64,000 nt of DNA from Pyrinomonadaceae bacterium (GCA_021228405.1 JAJQRF010000002.1:1091525-1155524), one strand, 5' to 3'; positions 27,412 to 35,707 are shown, counted from the first letter of the stretch. The notes: a model not told the origin generated them from the sequence alone. Numbers and translations are program-made.

Positions 27412-28557
27412 TTAAGATTCTTCATCGAAATTGAAACTGATTCCGGCTCGCGGCGACGGCACATCGCTATTGATCCAGACATAATAAAAACTTCCGTTTT
27501 GTTCGATGACGGCAACAAGTGCATTTTCGGATAGTTTCACGATGTCGGAGTTTGCGCCGCCGCTGCCGATGACGCTCGCAGAAAATTGAATCTTAAAAAT
27601 GTCTTCGGTCGGAAAGCTCGACGGCGAATCGAAACCGACCGTGCCGCGAAAATGACGCGCTCCGGCTCTGTCTGACAGAAATTCCAAAAGATTAGCTTTC
27701 AAAGCGGCAATATCGGGCGAGGCGACACTTTCATTGACAAATTCACACAAAACCGAGTAAGGATGATTTGCCGCCAATACAGGATTGTTTAAAAACAATT
27801 CACGCGAAACGGGTGCAATATGCCCGTTCAGGAACGAAAAACCGATCGTCGAAGTATCACCGCCCAAACCGATCTCGAAGCAAAGGCGTGGAACCATAAA
27901 AATATTGCAATTTTTCGATGTCGTAAAACTGACCGTCGGTGCGAGCGGATTTAAGGTGGTTGTGACCTTGGTATTGAAATGCCGAAAACTCCAAAAGGCT
28001 TGCGCTGACCAAACTCCGAAATTGACGGGCGCGGTCGTTATTTCCAAGCCTTTTGGAGTCCATTTTGTTTCTGTAATATCAGTTTCGCCGTCGATCATCT
28101 GTTTACGCGTTCCCGTCCGTGCAATCGGATAAATTACCGAATTATCTTCGTCGAAAATTACATCGAGTCCGTAACGTTCAGCCGATTCATAATCGAGTTT
28201 TCTGTATTTTGTTTTCCATTCGGAGATCGGAACTTCAAAAAGCTTTTCCCGAAGCTGGAAGAAAACTTCACCCAAATCTATCTCGAAATTACTGAAAACA
28301 TCTGAAGAAATTACAACCGGAGGCACGATGCGGAAATCTAAATCTTGCCAAACTTCGCCGACGAGGATTTGACCGAGATCGTAAAATTGAATTCCGCTTT
28401 TTTGCAGACGGCGCGGCAAATACTCGTTTTCCCGACGTGGCGTGATGATGCCCGAAGCCGAAACGTGCTGCTTCTTTTTAACTGAAACAGCACGTTTGTT
28501 TTTGGTGTCGATCTCGATTTGAACTCGTCCGTTTTCGACTTTATAAAGTTTATCCAT
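27412..28557 (-). CDS. Phage tail-region structural protein (381 aa)
   Basis: A mixed alpha/beta protein with no recognised catalytic motif. It begins MDKLYKVENG and has several long beta segments (NFGVWSAQAFWSFRHF). It is encoded between the tail chaperones and the tape measure, and overlaps the 65-aa gene upstream by 8 bp. Its position favours a tail or virion protein. The next gene in the operon should have been the tape measure, now separated by cassette 1. Confidence 0.6.
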   Translation of the reverse strand: MDKLYKVENGRVQIEIDTKNKRAVSVKKKQHVSASGIITPRRENEYLPRRLQKSGIQFYDLGQILVGEVWQDLDFRIVPPVVISSDVFSNFEIDLGEVFFQLREKLFEVPISEWKTKYRKLDYESAERYGLDVIFDEDNSVIYPIARTGTRKQMIDGETDITETKWTPKGLEITTAPVNFGVWSAQAFWSFRHFNTKVTTTLNPLAPTVSFTTSKNCNIFMVPRLCFEIGLGGDTSTIGFSFLNGHIAPVSRELFLNNPVLAANHPYSVLCEFVNESVASPDIAALKANLLEFLSDRAGARHFRGTVGFDSPSSFPTEDIFKIQFSASVIGSGGANSDIVKLSENALVAVIEQNGSFYYVWINSDVPSPRAGISFNFDEES

Positions 28558-28747
28558 TTACCTGTTTAACCGTGAAAAGATGAAATTCCGAGCAGAATTT
28601 GCACTCGTAATAATCGAAATACTTACCGTATAGCTCAGAGAAATAGTCAGCCAAACATTGTATAAGAAACTCCGTTTTAGCCGCCCGTTTACGTGTGCAA
28701 ACTCGCGTCCTGTCATCATCATTATTGGTCGGTGTTTTTTCGGGCAT
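28550..28747 (-). CDS. Small zinc-knuckle protein (65 aa)
   Basis: A basic N terminus, then a CKFC zinc-knuckle followed by FHLF. It overlaps both the frameshifted chaperone gene (26 bp) and the next gene (8 bp), as in a tightly packed phage operon. Function unknown. The broken ORF at 26960-27190 is a relative. Another frame here (28558-28752) is also open but lacks this conserved motif. Confidence 0.55.
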   Translation of the reverse strand: MPEKTPTNNDDDRTRVCTRKRAAKTEFLIQCLADYFSELYGKYFDYYECKFCSEFHLFTVKQVNG

Positions 28748-29144
28748 TCCATTCGAGAATGCGTTTTAATTTGCGCCTTTCATCGCGCAAAATCTTAACG
28801 AGGTAATCGGTCATGATCGTCCAGCTCGTTCGCGCCGTTGATTCGGAAAGTTCGGAAATATCGATCACGGTTTTGATAAGAGAATTAATCGAATATTTTT
28901 CCGCATCTTTTCCGAGTGATTCTTTCAAAGCAAATTCGAGATTTTCCTTGAAATTATCTTCTTCCGCTTTTGCGGGACAATCGTGACATTTGGCAGAATC
29001 GCCGAAAGGACAGACACGCGGACAATCATCGTAATCAGGCGGGATTTCACCCATTTGCTGACTATGTTCGAGAAACGCACGGCACGTTTCCCGGAATGCT
29101 ATAAAAAACTTTCCGAAGGCATCAAACGGTTGAAATAACCGCAC
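28722..29144 (-). CDS. Tail assembly chaperone extension (T part of a G/GT-like pair)
   Basis: A 140-codon frame overlapping the end of the 113-aa chaperone by 46 bp. Its likely mode of expression is a -1 frameshift at the slippery site T TTT TTA (29108-29102), which fuses the 113-aa protein to this frame from FIAFRETCRAF onward. It contains four cysteines in CPxxCPFGDSAKCHDCP-like spacing, a possible zinc site. Position and frameshift match the lambda G/GT tail chaperones, which help assemble the tail around the tape measure. Confidence 0.75.
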   Translation of the reverse strand: MRLFQPFDAFGKFFIAFRETCRAFLEHSQQMGEIPPDYDDCPRVCPFGDSAKCHDCPAKAEEDNFKENLEFALKESLGKDAEKYSINSLIKTVIDISELSESTARTSWTIMTDYLVKILRDERRKLKRILEWNARKNTDQ

Positions 29145-29440
29145 ACGGCGTAAAATGCGATACGTTCCTTCAAAACGGTTTTTTCGGCAAAGTATTCACG
29201 AATGCAAAAATCGGGCTGTCCTTTGGGAATTGAATCGCCAAACATTCCATCGGGCAATTTTTCCGAAAGTTCTGCCAAAAGGCTGACATTTGCCTCGTAT
29301 TCCTTTTCCGCGCGATCGGCTTCCGGGATTCCGAAAAGTTTTTGACGATATTCGTTTTCTTCAGCGATTCCGATCATTCGCAAAAAGAACGTGATTTTTT
29401 CATTGAAGGTGACTGAAACTTCGATGGTTTCTTTAAACAT
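29099..29440 (-). CDS. Tail assembly chaperone (G-like)
   Basis: A 113-residue protein between the tail tube gene and the frameshifted extension. It is acidic and helical (EENEYRQKLFGI ... LAELSEKLPDGMF). The stop codon TAG at 29101 lies directly after the heptamer T TTT TTA, the standard layout for -1 frameshifting to make the longer GT product. Confidence 0.75.
   Translation of the reverse strand: MFKETIEVSVTFNEKITFFLRMIGIAEENEYRQKLFGIPEADRAEKEYEANVSLLAELSEKLPDGMFGDSIPKGQPDFCIREYFAEKTVLKERIAFYAVCGYFNRLMPSESFL
29102..29108 (-). other. Programmed -1 frameshift slippery heptamer (T TTT TTA)
   Basis: In the 0 frame the codons are AGT TTT TTA TAG. Slipping back one base reads TTT TTT ATA GCA and enters the 140-codon frame. 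The shift site touches the 0-frame stop codon. Confidence 0.75.
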
Positions 29441-29480
29441 TAAAAAATTCTCCAGTTTTTGAACATTAAAATTTAGGGGA

Positions 29481-29506
29481 AAGCTAGGGGAGTTTTCCCC
29501 TAGCTT
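29481..29506. repeat. Perfect 11-bp hairpin after the tail tube gene
   Basis: AAGCTAGGGGA / TCCCCTAGCTT around a 4-nt loop, without a T-run. It is probably an mRNA-stabilising or processing structure rather than a terminator. Confidence 0.65.
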
Positions 29507-29512
29507 AATTCA

Positions 29513-30826
29513 TTAGCTTTGTAAAAAAGCGGCGGTCTGATCGAGAAAAGCCTCAGCGCGAAAAGGGGCAAGCAATGTTGCATCTTTGTGCGGCGTGGCT
29601 TCGATATTGTGAGCCGAGCGGCGTTTCGTGCCGACGTATTGAATCGGATTTGAAGCAAACTTCATCAAAACGTTCGGGAAAATAAGCGCACAGCGATTGC
29701 CTGCGTCGCCTAACAAAAACTCGATTCCGACTTTCGTGCCGGCTTTGACGAGATTGCCGATCGTATCTCCTTCCGAACCGAGAATCTGAAAAGTGAGCGG
29801 ATAGGTCGGTTTGTCGCCCCGTTCCCAGTTAGAAACGTCAGGACCGGAAAACGGAAAAGCGTCTTCATCGGTCGGAACGGCATTGTTGAGCGTGATCGTG
29901 CCTTGCCAGAATTCTTCGAGCAAATATTGCCCGTTGATTTTGATTTTGCAATCTTCGCCTTTGATGCCGGGAAGGATGACGCATTCGGGATCGTCGAAGG
30001 CTTCTAATTCCTCCGGCGTGAAGCGTCCCAAAAGCACGATTTCAGCTGTCAGCAATCTTCGGCGATTTAAATTGATCGTGATCGATTCAACGACGCAATC
30101 GTAATATTCGAGCGCGGGTTCCGAATTGTTTTCATATCCGAAGCCGAATGAGGTTTTTGCTAAAGTATCATCGGTCGAACGCGTCGCGGCGTGATATTTG
30201 TTCCCTCCTTGGACGGTTTGCGCGACGGTCGGCGCACCGGAATTTCCCGTTAAACTTCCTGCGCCGATTGAAATCAAAGGCACATTTGTTTTCGCCAATT
30301 TTCCGCCGAAAGTGACGACAAATCCGGTTGCCAAAGTTCCGGTGACGCTACTGATATTTCCTTCGCCGATCGACGAAAGATTTTCGAGAGCTTTTTTGAA
30401 ATTGGTTGCCGTGATGTTGTAAGCCAAAGCCGGAGTCGTTGCGGTCAATCCTTCAAACGCGAATGTCGCCGTAAAAGTGCCGCCGGTTGCGTCTGAAGTA
30501 ATTGTTTGGACTTCATTTGCGCTCGTTCCGGTCGGCGCGGCAACCGTCGAAAGCAACATTCCGATCCAGCCGAACAATCTTTGCGGCGTGATCGAAGGAT
30601 AATTCAAACGAACGCGTTTCAATTGCGTGTTGGTGTCTTCATCAACCACATCTTCTTCGGCGCAATCGTAAACCATTTCACGCCCGACGACATCCTCGAA
30701 AGTCAATGTGCAGTTGTGGCGTTCGTCGAGGTCTGCCGCCGAAAGCGGAGAGCCGAAAGCGGATTGTTTCTTGAAAACGGAAGAAAAAGCGGCGTATAAG
30801 CGTTTGAATCGTTGAGTATTAAACAT
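29513..30826 (-). CDS. Major tail tube protein with inserted domain
   Basis: 437 residues. The N- and C-terminal parts look like a tail tube protein (beta-rich with many T, N and G residues; EIVLLGRFTPEELEAF). The middle (~residues 95-215) has repeated S/T/G-rich strands that could be an Ig-like surface insertion. It lies directly upstream of the chaperone pair, as expected for the tail tube. Expression should be high, and a stable hairpin follows the gene. Confidence 0.75.
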   Translation of the reverse strand: MFNTQRFKRLYAAFSSVFKKQSAFGSPLSAADLDERHNCTLTFEDVVGREMVYDCAEEDVVDEDTNTQLKRVRLNYPSITPQRLFGWIGMLLSTVAAPTGTSANEVQTITSDATGGTFTATFAFEGLTATTPALAYNITATNFKKALENLSSIGEGNISSVTGTLATGFVVTFGGKLAKTNVPLISIGAGSLTGNSGAPTVAQTVQGGNKYHAATRSTDDTLAKTSFGFGYENNSEPALEYYDCVVESITINLNRRRLLTAEIVLLGRFTPEELEAFDDPECVILPGIKGEDCKIKINGQYLLEEFWQGTITLNNAVPTDEDAFPFSGPDVSNWERGDKPTYPLTFQILGSEGDTIGNLVKAGTKVGIEFLLGDAGNRCALIFPNVLMKFASNPIQYVGTKRRSAHNIEATPHKDATLLAPFRAEAFLDQTAAFLQS

Positions 30827-30965
30827 AAAAATTAATGAGGCATCGAAAGCGCGATAAAGGCATTATTAACGGACAAAATGACCACAGGCGTATGAGTTGA
30901 CGAGGCAAAGAATAATAAAAAATCCCCGGTGCGCGTTTGTTTCGCCTGTCCGCGCTTTCAATCTG

Positions 30966-31163
30966 TTAAAGAACTCTTTTATAAAGATACGGAAAAAGAC
31001 GAATGATCTCTTTTGCCTGTTTGTGATAAAACGGCTTCGATTGATTCTTGGGAAGTTTTATTTTCTTCGGTTCTGTGTTGATTTCCAGAATCGGATCGAA
31101 GCCGTTACGATTGCCGATAAAGGCAATATTCGGTGTTTTCGGAAGTCTTTTAGGCATTGGCAT
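30966..31163 (-). CDS. Small basic phage protein (65 aa)
   Basis: A lysine/proline-rich protein (KRLPKTPN, KKIKLPKNQSKPFYHKQAKE). Its ATG overlaps the end of the 46-aa membrane ORF, which supports translation as part of the operon. Function unknown. Confidence 0.55.
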   Translation of the reverse strand: MPMPKRLPKTPNIAFIGNRNGFDPILEINTEPKKIKLPKNQSKPFYHKQAKEIIRLFPYLYKRVL

Positions 31164-31290
31164 TGAGGCTGATTATGGTTAAAAAAGGTTCTCTTTCGGC
31201 GATCACAAAATTTAAGTCAATTTGAAAATCATCGAGAATTAAAAGCAAAAGAGCGATTATTACACCTATTGTCCAAAAAAAATCATTCAT
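31150..31290 (-). CDS. 46-aa membrane micro-protein
   Basis: The ATG at 31290 overlaps the TAA of the preceding neck gene (TAATG) and the stop overlaps the start of the 65-aa gene, so the frame is fitted exactly between its neighbours. Residues 5-22 are one hydrophobic helix (FFWTIGVIIALLLLIL) and the rest is polar. Function unknown; its location among neck and tail genes is unusual for a membrane peptide. Confidence 0.65.
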   Translation of the reverse strand: MNDFFWTIGVIIALLLLILDDFQIDLNFVIAEREPFLTIISLNANA

Positions 31291-31796
31291 TAAAATCCGA
31301 TCTCCACGGGAACTGTAAAATCTGCGATGTAACCGTAAAATCCGGTCAAGTCATCGTTATCCAAAATTATAGAATGGTTCTGAACGAGCGGTGCAGTTTC
31401 GCAATTTCCGATACCTTCGAGCGTGCGGTTTTTGTTCAGAAATTTGTTGCGGAGATTAATCACTAACGCCTTGAAATCGTTCGCAATGCGCGAATTATCG
31501 GCGCGTTTTTCTTTGTATTGCCAAAATATATGAGCGTTGTAATTGAGCGTAACTGCCGGATCGTCTTCGCAACCGTCTTCAGTTTGGTCTTCAAAGCTCG
31601 CAAAAGAAATGTAGATATATTTGACTTCCGTTTCGTCGTCCGACGTTTTTTGGATTGATAAATTATCAATTACATCTTGTTCCGAATCGAACAAATCATC
31701 GTCGATTATGACGTTAGAAACGTCTTCGACCGCCTCAAATTTTGTTTTGAGAGCAGTCAGAATGTCGATTTCTTTTGCGGGTGTTAAAAGCGGCAT
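31290..31796 (-). CDS. Phage neck / tail-terminator-like protein (168 aa)
   Basis: An alpha/beta protein in the usual place for the tail terminator or head-tail joining protein, after the HK97 gp10-like and connector genes. The ATG at 31796 overlaps the TGA that ends the downstream part of the interrupted connector gene (TGATG). It contains strands with YIYISFASFED and a C-terminal YIADFTVPVEIGF, consistent with tail terminator folds. Confidence 0.65.
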   Translation of the reverse strand: MPLLTPAKEIDILTALKTKFEAVEDVSNVIIDDDLFDSEQDVIDNLSIQKTSDDETEVKYIYISFASFEDQTEDGCEDDPAVTLNYNAHIFWQYKEKRADNSRIANDFKALVINLRNKFLNKNRTLEGIGNCETAPLVQNHSIILDNDDLTGFYGYIADFTVPVEIGF

Positions 31797-31978
31797 CAAA
31801 TCTCAAATTCGCGGCGTTTATACTTGTCTAAAACTTCCTTCGCAAATGGAGGCATCGCCCGCTCGATAACAAAACCGTTCGGCGTGATTTGCCCCAAAGT
31901 TCCTTTTTGGGCTTCCCAGATTCGCTTGACAGTTTCGCGGACGGCTTCAGATAAATCCTTCGGCGTTTCCGAGTAGCC
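31796..31978 (-). pseudogene. In-frame continuation of the connector gene after an amber codon
   Basis: 60 codons directly in frame with the 135-aa connector ORF after its TAG (31979-31981). The frame begins GYSETPKDLSEAVRE, a typical C-terminal part of gp6-like connectors, and ends in a TGA overlapping the next gene's ATG. It is translated only if the amber codon is read through or if the stop is a mutation. Confidence 0.7.
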
Positions 31979-32386
31979 CTAACGTGCCGTAACTTTGAAT
32001 ATTTGCCCGTCCGCCCAAGTATCAGGCGAACACAGATCGAACGAAGCTTCGGGATAAATTCCGTCTTCGGTTGCGTAAAGCCAGCCGTTCTTTTCCGATT
32101 CGTAATAATTTTCGGGCTTTATCAGCGCACCGTAAGAAGTTCTGACTTCCGTGACGGATCCGAAAACGTGAATCGGCAGCCGCAAAAAATGATGACCTTC
32201 TCCGCGCACTCGTTTCATAGTCGGTTCATCCGGCGACGGCGAAAAATATCCTGACGGACGGCGGCAATACGAATCGACGAAAGCCGAAACACCTTCCAAA
32301 ATGCGTTCGACCGCCGCGATCTCATTAGTCGATTTCGCGCCGGGAATATAATCGGCAATTAATTGATCTTTGTCGGCGTAAGTCAT
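31979..32386 (-). CDS. Head-tail connector (gp6-like), interrupted by TAG
   Basis: A 135-residue helical protein of the head-tail adaptor type (YADKDQLIADYIPGA, ERILEGVSAFVDSYCRRP). It stops at a TAG right after ...KVTAR, where relatives typically continue with W-G-Y/W. The same frame then runs another 60 codons. A single G-to-A change of a TGG Trp codon explains this. Head-tail joining needs the C-terminal part, so the prophage may be defective unless suppression occurs. Confidence 0.75.
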   Translation of the reverse strand: MTYADKDQLIADYIPGAKSTNEIAAVERILEGVSAFVDSYCRRPSGYFSPSPDEPTMKRVRGEGHHFLRLPIHVFGSVTEVRTSYGALIKPENYYESEKNGWLYATEDGIYPEASFDLCSPDTWADGQIFKVTAR

Positions 32387-32875
32387 TTAAGAATTTTCCT
32401 TGATCGCTTCCTGTAAATTATTCAGGAATTTCGGCTTGAATTCGTCCGCCGTCGAGCTGAAGAAAGGACGCGGTTTGAGACTGCGATTTCTCATCGGTCC
32501 TACGATCTTCGTTCGTTTGTTTCGTCCGTTAATCGTCGCGCCTTTGTCCAAGGGTTCAGCGTAATTCTTCGATGTCGCTACCTTCGAGTGCATTTGTTCC
32601 ACTTTCTTTGCGCGAATCGAGTTTGCCAAACCGCCCGTATCATTGGCGGGAGCTTCGCCGGGCGCGGAAGCACGATGGATTTTTGATCCGACGATTCGAC
32701 CGCGCCGTTTGATACTGCCTTTACGATACAGCTTGCCCGTTTTCGTCCCAGTCAGAATTTTTTGCTTTATTTCTGCTTCGAGTTCCGCCGCGCTTTCCTG
32801 CACTGCTTTGTCCAGAATCTTGCGTCGTTCCGGTGTTTTCCAAAGCGGATTGTCCAGTTTGAGTTTCGCTTTCAT
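32387..32875 (-). CDS. HK97 gp10-like tail-completion protein
   Basis: 162 residues. The pattern ASAPGEAPANDTGGLANSI, a later YAEPLDKGATI and RPFFSSTADEF matches the HK97 gp10/minor tail protein family that closes the head-tail joint. The start overlaps the end of the acidic upstream frame by 155 bp. Confidence 0.75.
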   Translation of the reverse strand: MKAKLKLDNPLWKTPERRKILDKAVQESAAELEAEIKQKILTGTKTGKLYRKGSIKRRGRIVGSKIHRASAPGEAPANDTGGLANSIRAKKVEQMHSKVATSKNYAEPLDKGATINGRNKRTKIVGPMRNRSLKPRPFFSSTADEFKPKFLNNLQEAIKENS

Positions 32876-33095
32876 CGGTGTTTACTTCCGGTTCGCTTTT
32901 TTCTTCGATTTCGGAAACTTGAGTTTGATCGGAATTTTCGACCGAATTTTCTCTAGTTTCGGTTTCTTCGGTTTCGTCCGTTTCGTCTTCAGTTTCCAAA
33001 ACTTCATCGAATTCGGGCGATTTGCTCATCATTTGAAATGAAGCCGATCCTTCCACCGCTTCAAAAATTTGTCCGTCACCACGTCTAAACCACAT
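32721..33095 (-). CDS. Small acidic phage protein (124 aa)
   Basis: The N terminus (MWFRRGDGQIFE ... SPEFDEVLE) matches small phage proteins found next to capsid genes. The rest is a very acidic E/T/S-rich disordered tail. The last ~52 codons overlap the gp10-like gene in another frame. Both frames look used, which is unusual but possible because the tail is low-complexity. Confidence 0.55.
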   Translation of the reverse strand: MWFRRGDGQIFEAVEGSASFQMMSKSPEFDEVLETEDETDETEETETRENSVENSDQTQVSEIEEKSEPEVNTDESETQTGQSALENTGTTQDSGQSSAGKRGGTRSRNKAKNSDWDENGQAVS

Positions 33096-33180
33096 AAAAA
33101 TTTGCCTCTAAAATTAGAAAATGGAAAACGGATTTTGCACGGATTAATCGTGCCTTTTCCGCTTTCCATTGCAATTAAAA

Positions 33181-33567
33181 CTAAACGTTTGCAGGCAAGC
33201 GGTAAACGCGCACGTTTAAAGCGGGTTGTCCCGTTGTTGCCTGAAATTGAATGTCGATCGAACCATCGCCTTTGACGAATCTTGCCGATTCGAGCGGTCC
33301 GATCAATTTGTTTGCTCCGGCGTTGCCCGAAGCCGCCAACGAAACGACGAGATCACGCGCCGTATGCGCCTGAACGCCCGTTCCTGCTTTGATAGTCACC
33401 GTGCAGGCTGCATCGTCCGTGTTGACAAGTTCGATCAAAAGACGGTCGGTGAAAGATTTGACGGCGCAATTGATCGTGCCGTTCGTGTCAACTGATTGCG
33501 ACGCGGGTTGAGTGATTGCCGCGTTTGCGCTGATTGTGTTTACTGTTAAAGAAGCTGGATTTGCCAT
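33181..33567 (-). CDS. Putative head decoration protein (128 aa)
   Basis: A beta-rich Ig-like protein (CTVTIKAGTGVQAHTARDLVVSL) located directly after the coat protein gene, the usual place for a decoration or fibre-like capsid protein. It is separated from the coat gene by a long hairpin. Confidence 0.6.
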   Translation of the reverse strand: MANPASLTVNTISANAAITQPASQSVDTNGTINCAVKSFTDRLLIELVNTDDAACTVTIKAGTGVQAHTARDLVVSLAASGNAGANKLIGPLESARFVKGDGSIDIQFQATTGQPALNVRVYRLPANV

Positions 33568-33589
33568 TGTTTTTTATATAAGTGAAAAG

Positions 33590-33652
33590 TGAGAAGTGAG
33601 AAGTGGGAATTTGAACTGATTTTAACTTTCAGTTTTCACTTCTCACTTCTCA
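33590..33652. repeat. Hairpin after the coat protein gene
   Basis: A perfect 16-bp stem (33590-33605 / 33637-33652) whose arms are tandem GAGAAGT words, with a 31-nt loop. Probably an mRNA 3'-end stabiliser or partial terminator between the coat and decoration genes. Confidence 0.7.
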
Positions 33653-33658
33653 TTTGAA

Positions 33659-34507
33659 CTACGATTTGTTGAATGTTCCAACAGCCCAAGCATAAGGACG
33701 AACAAGCTTCGCACCATATACATGCAAGCCTTTCACAGCATCGGCAAATCGTTTTTCAGGCGTGTAAGCGACTGTTTTAACGATCTGTTCGGCAAAGGTC
33801 AAAGCCATCGGATGTCCGGCAATAACTTTATATTTCGTGCCAGCCGTGTTCGGCGTATTGTTAGAAACATAAATATCCATTCCCGCAGCGCGTCCGATGA
33901 AACCGTTTCTCAAAACTTCATCAGTTTTGCTGGTTCCGGCAGCGACGAAGCGATCATCTTTCAAAAGCAGACCTTCGCACCACGGCGGAATGATCGCAAA
34001 GCGTCCTTCTTCGGGAATGTTCGCTTCGGTCAGCTTAACTTTCAGATCAACCAGGTAATCGTAAAAGGTGTCCTTGGTTGGAATGATCGGCGTGACATCA
34101 TCGCCGACGAAATTAGAGGACGGCACGTAAATGTGATTCGACGCGATAAAAATATCTGCTTTATCACGCAATCCGTAACCGGCGCGGCTCATCGCTTCAG
34201 CCATCACGTTTGCATTTGCCTGAACGCGGTCCACGTCGTCGATTGCAAAATTGAAATATTTCGCTTCGGTGATGACAAGCTCCTGACCTGCATCGTTCAA
34301 TTCGTCCGGATCTTCAATGTCCGTGCCGCGCGTATAATCTTTAATGACAATATCGCCGACGGAATTGATTTTAACGGACGAGCCTTTATCTTTGATTTCG
34401 CCTTCGTATTCGCGGTTGGCGCACGACGGTGAACCGAAGATATGGAATTCTTCGAGTGCTTTGAGGATTTTCGCACTCCAAACCTTAGGAATGAAATTGG
34501 TAATCAT
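33659..34507 (-). CDS. Major capsid protein (P22 coat-like, HK97 fold)
   Basis: 282 residues. The pattern VKINSVGDIVIKDYTRG ... LVITEAKYFNFAIDDVDRVQA ... ADIFIASN matches P22-type coat proteins of siphoviruses. It sits directly downstream of the scaffold gene and before head-completion genes. Confidence 0.85.
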   Translation of the reverse strand: MITNFIPKVWSAKILKALEEFHIFGSPSCANREYEGEIKDKGSSVKINSVGDIVIKDYTRGTDIEDPDELNDAGQELVITEAKYFNFAIDDVDRVQANANVMAEAMSRAGYGLRDKADIFIASNHIYVPSSNFVGDDVTPIIPTKDTFYDYLVDLKVKLTEANIPEEGRFAIIPPWCEGLLLKDDRFVAAGTSKTDEVLRNGFIGRAAGMDIYVSNNTPNTAGTKYKVIAGHPMALTFAEQIVKTVAYTPEKRFADAVKGLHVYGAKLVRPYAWAVGTFNKS

Positions 34508-34577
34508 TTGTTTTTCAAGTTAAGCCTTTCGGCTTTAAGTAGAGATTCTGCTCTGGTTTAAAAAATTTCGTTTGGTT

Positions 34578-35153
34578 TTATTGCGAAGCGAGAAACGCAT
34601 CGATGGCGGGCATATTGTCCATAATTTCCTTTTCGGACATTTTCTCGATTGCTTCTTTGGTCAACGTCGGAGGCGGATTCTTTCCTTCTCCGGCATCCGC
34701 GCCGCCTTCGGGCTTCGGTTTTTCGACTTCGCCGTAAAGCTCCGGCATTTCCGTTTTCGACGATTCCAGCACGTCTTTCAAATTCTTGATCGAACCATCC
34801 TCGTTGAATTCGAGGTCAGTTTTGACGGCTTTATAAAAAAGATCGGGATTTTTCACGCCGGCTTTTGAAGCCGCTTCTTTGACGGCATCGCGGGCATCGC
34901 GTTCACGCAGCTGGGCTTTCGTATCTTCGAGGTCTTTTTTCATCCGCTCGTCTTCGGAAAGTTTCGCTTTCGCTTCGGCATCGGCGATCTTTTTGTCAGC
35001 GTCTTTCTGAGCCTTTTTCAAAAGCGCGTCGAGTTCGGCTTGCGTGTAGGTTTTCGGTTTTTCGACTTCTTCCTTTTTCACTTCGGGCGTTTCGACTTCT
35101 TCTTCGTCTTTCGGCGTTTCTTCGCCTTGTTTCGGTTTTTTAGCTATAGCCAT
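34578..35153 (-). CDS. Capsid scaffold protein
   Basis: 191 residues from the ATG at 35153, which has AGGA upstream. It is highly charged and helical: an acidic proline-rich N terminus (EETPKDEEEVETPEV), a long coiled coil (KKAQKDADKKIADAEAKAKLSEDERM), and a C-terminal part with GVKNPDLFYKAV typical of phage scaffold (GP20/DUF4355-like) proteins. It precedes the coat gene as usual. Confidence 0.8.
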   Translation of the reverse strand: MAIAKKPKQGEETPKDEEEVETPEVKKEEVEKPKTYTQAELDALLKKAQKDADKKIADAEAKAKLSEDERMKKDLEDTKAQLRERDARDAVKEAASKAGVKNPDLFYKAVKTDLEFNEDGSIKNLKDVLESSKTEMPELYGEVEKPKPEGGADAGEGKNPPPTLTKEAIEKMSEKEIMDNMPAIDAFLASQ

Positions 35154-35275
35154 TTTAAATTGAATTCCTTGAAGTAAAATTAAATTGGAAAAGAAAAGGT
35201 GAAGTTTTCTTTTCCGTTTGTTGGAGGTCAAGTGAGAATTTAACCTCACAAAAATTATTAAATCAGAAAGAAAAA

Positions 35276-35308
35276 GAGCGGTCTGATTTTGCGTAAAATC
35301 AACCGCTT
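35276..35308 (-). terminator. Terminator with nested hairpin (AGCGGT family)
   Basis: Outer AGCGGT/ACCGCT and inner TGATTTT/AAAATCA stems; the minus-strand transcript ends in CTTTTTC. It closely resembles the element at 53128-53160. Confidence 0.75.
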
Positions 35309-35339
35309 TGCTCAACCAATTTCAATTAATTAGAACTAT

Positions 35340-35612
35340 TCAATAATCTTCCGGCAAAAGAATTGAATAGCCTTCAACCTCATTCCCGACGAGCCAAAGT
35401 TTGACGTTTCCGAGCCTTTTATCAGGTTCAAAGATTCCCCAAGCATCCGCGCCTTCGCAGTCTTTCTTTGAATTATTCGCAATAAATTTCAAATTATGAG
35501 AAAGCGTGACGGGCATAATTTTATCGAAGCCGATTGCAAAAAAAGCATTGCTCGTAATTCGGTTGATCGTTTTACCGTTAAATGAAACGCGGTAACTCGA
35601 AAGATTAATCAA
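35340..35612 (-). CDS. Hypothetical phage protein (90 aa)
   Basis: A small mixed alpha/beta protein (YRVSFNGKTINRITSNAFF ... WLVGNEVEGYSILLPEDY). No family is recognised. It ends upstream of an AGCGGT-type terminator and belongs to the short-gene cluster between the methyltransferase cargo and the scaffold. Confidence 0.55.
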   Translation of the reverse strand: MINLSSYRVSFNGKTINRITSNAFFAIGFDKIMPVTLSHNLKFIANNSKKDCEGADAWGIFEPDKRLGNVKLWLVGNEVEGYSILLPEDY

Positions 35613-35707
35613 AATTCCGTCTTCGATTGCGTCTGCGTCCGTTTAAATGGTGATAGGGTCGCCCCAAAAATCGTTTGTCATAATACTCCTTAAAATCTGT
35701 ATAAAAC

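Noticed and set aside
33722..34432. 236-codon open frame opposite the major capsid gene
   Set aside because: Pure antisense frame; low-complexity N/F/R-rich product and no ribosome site.
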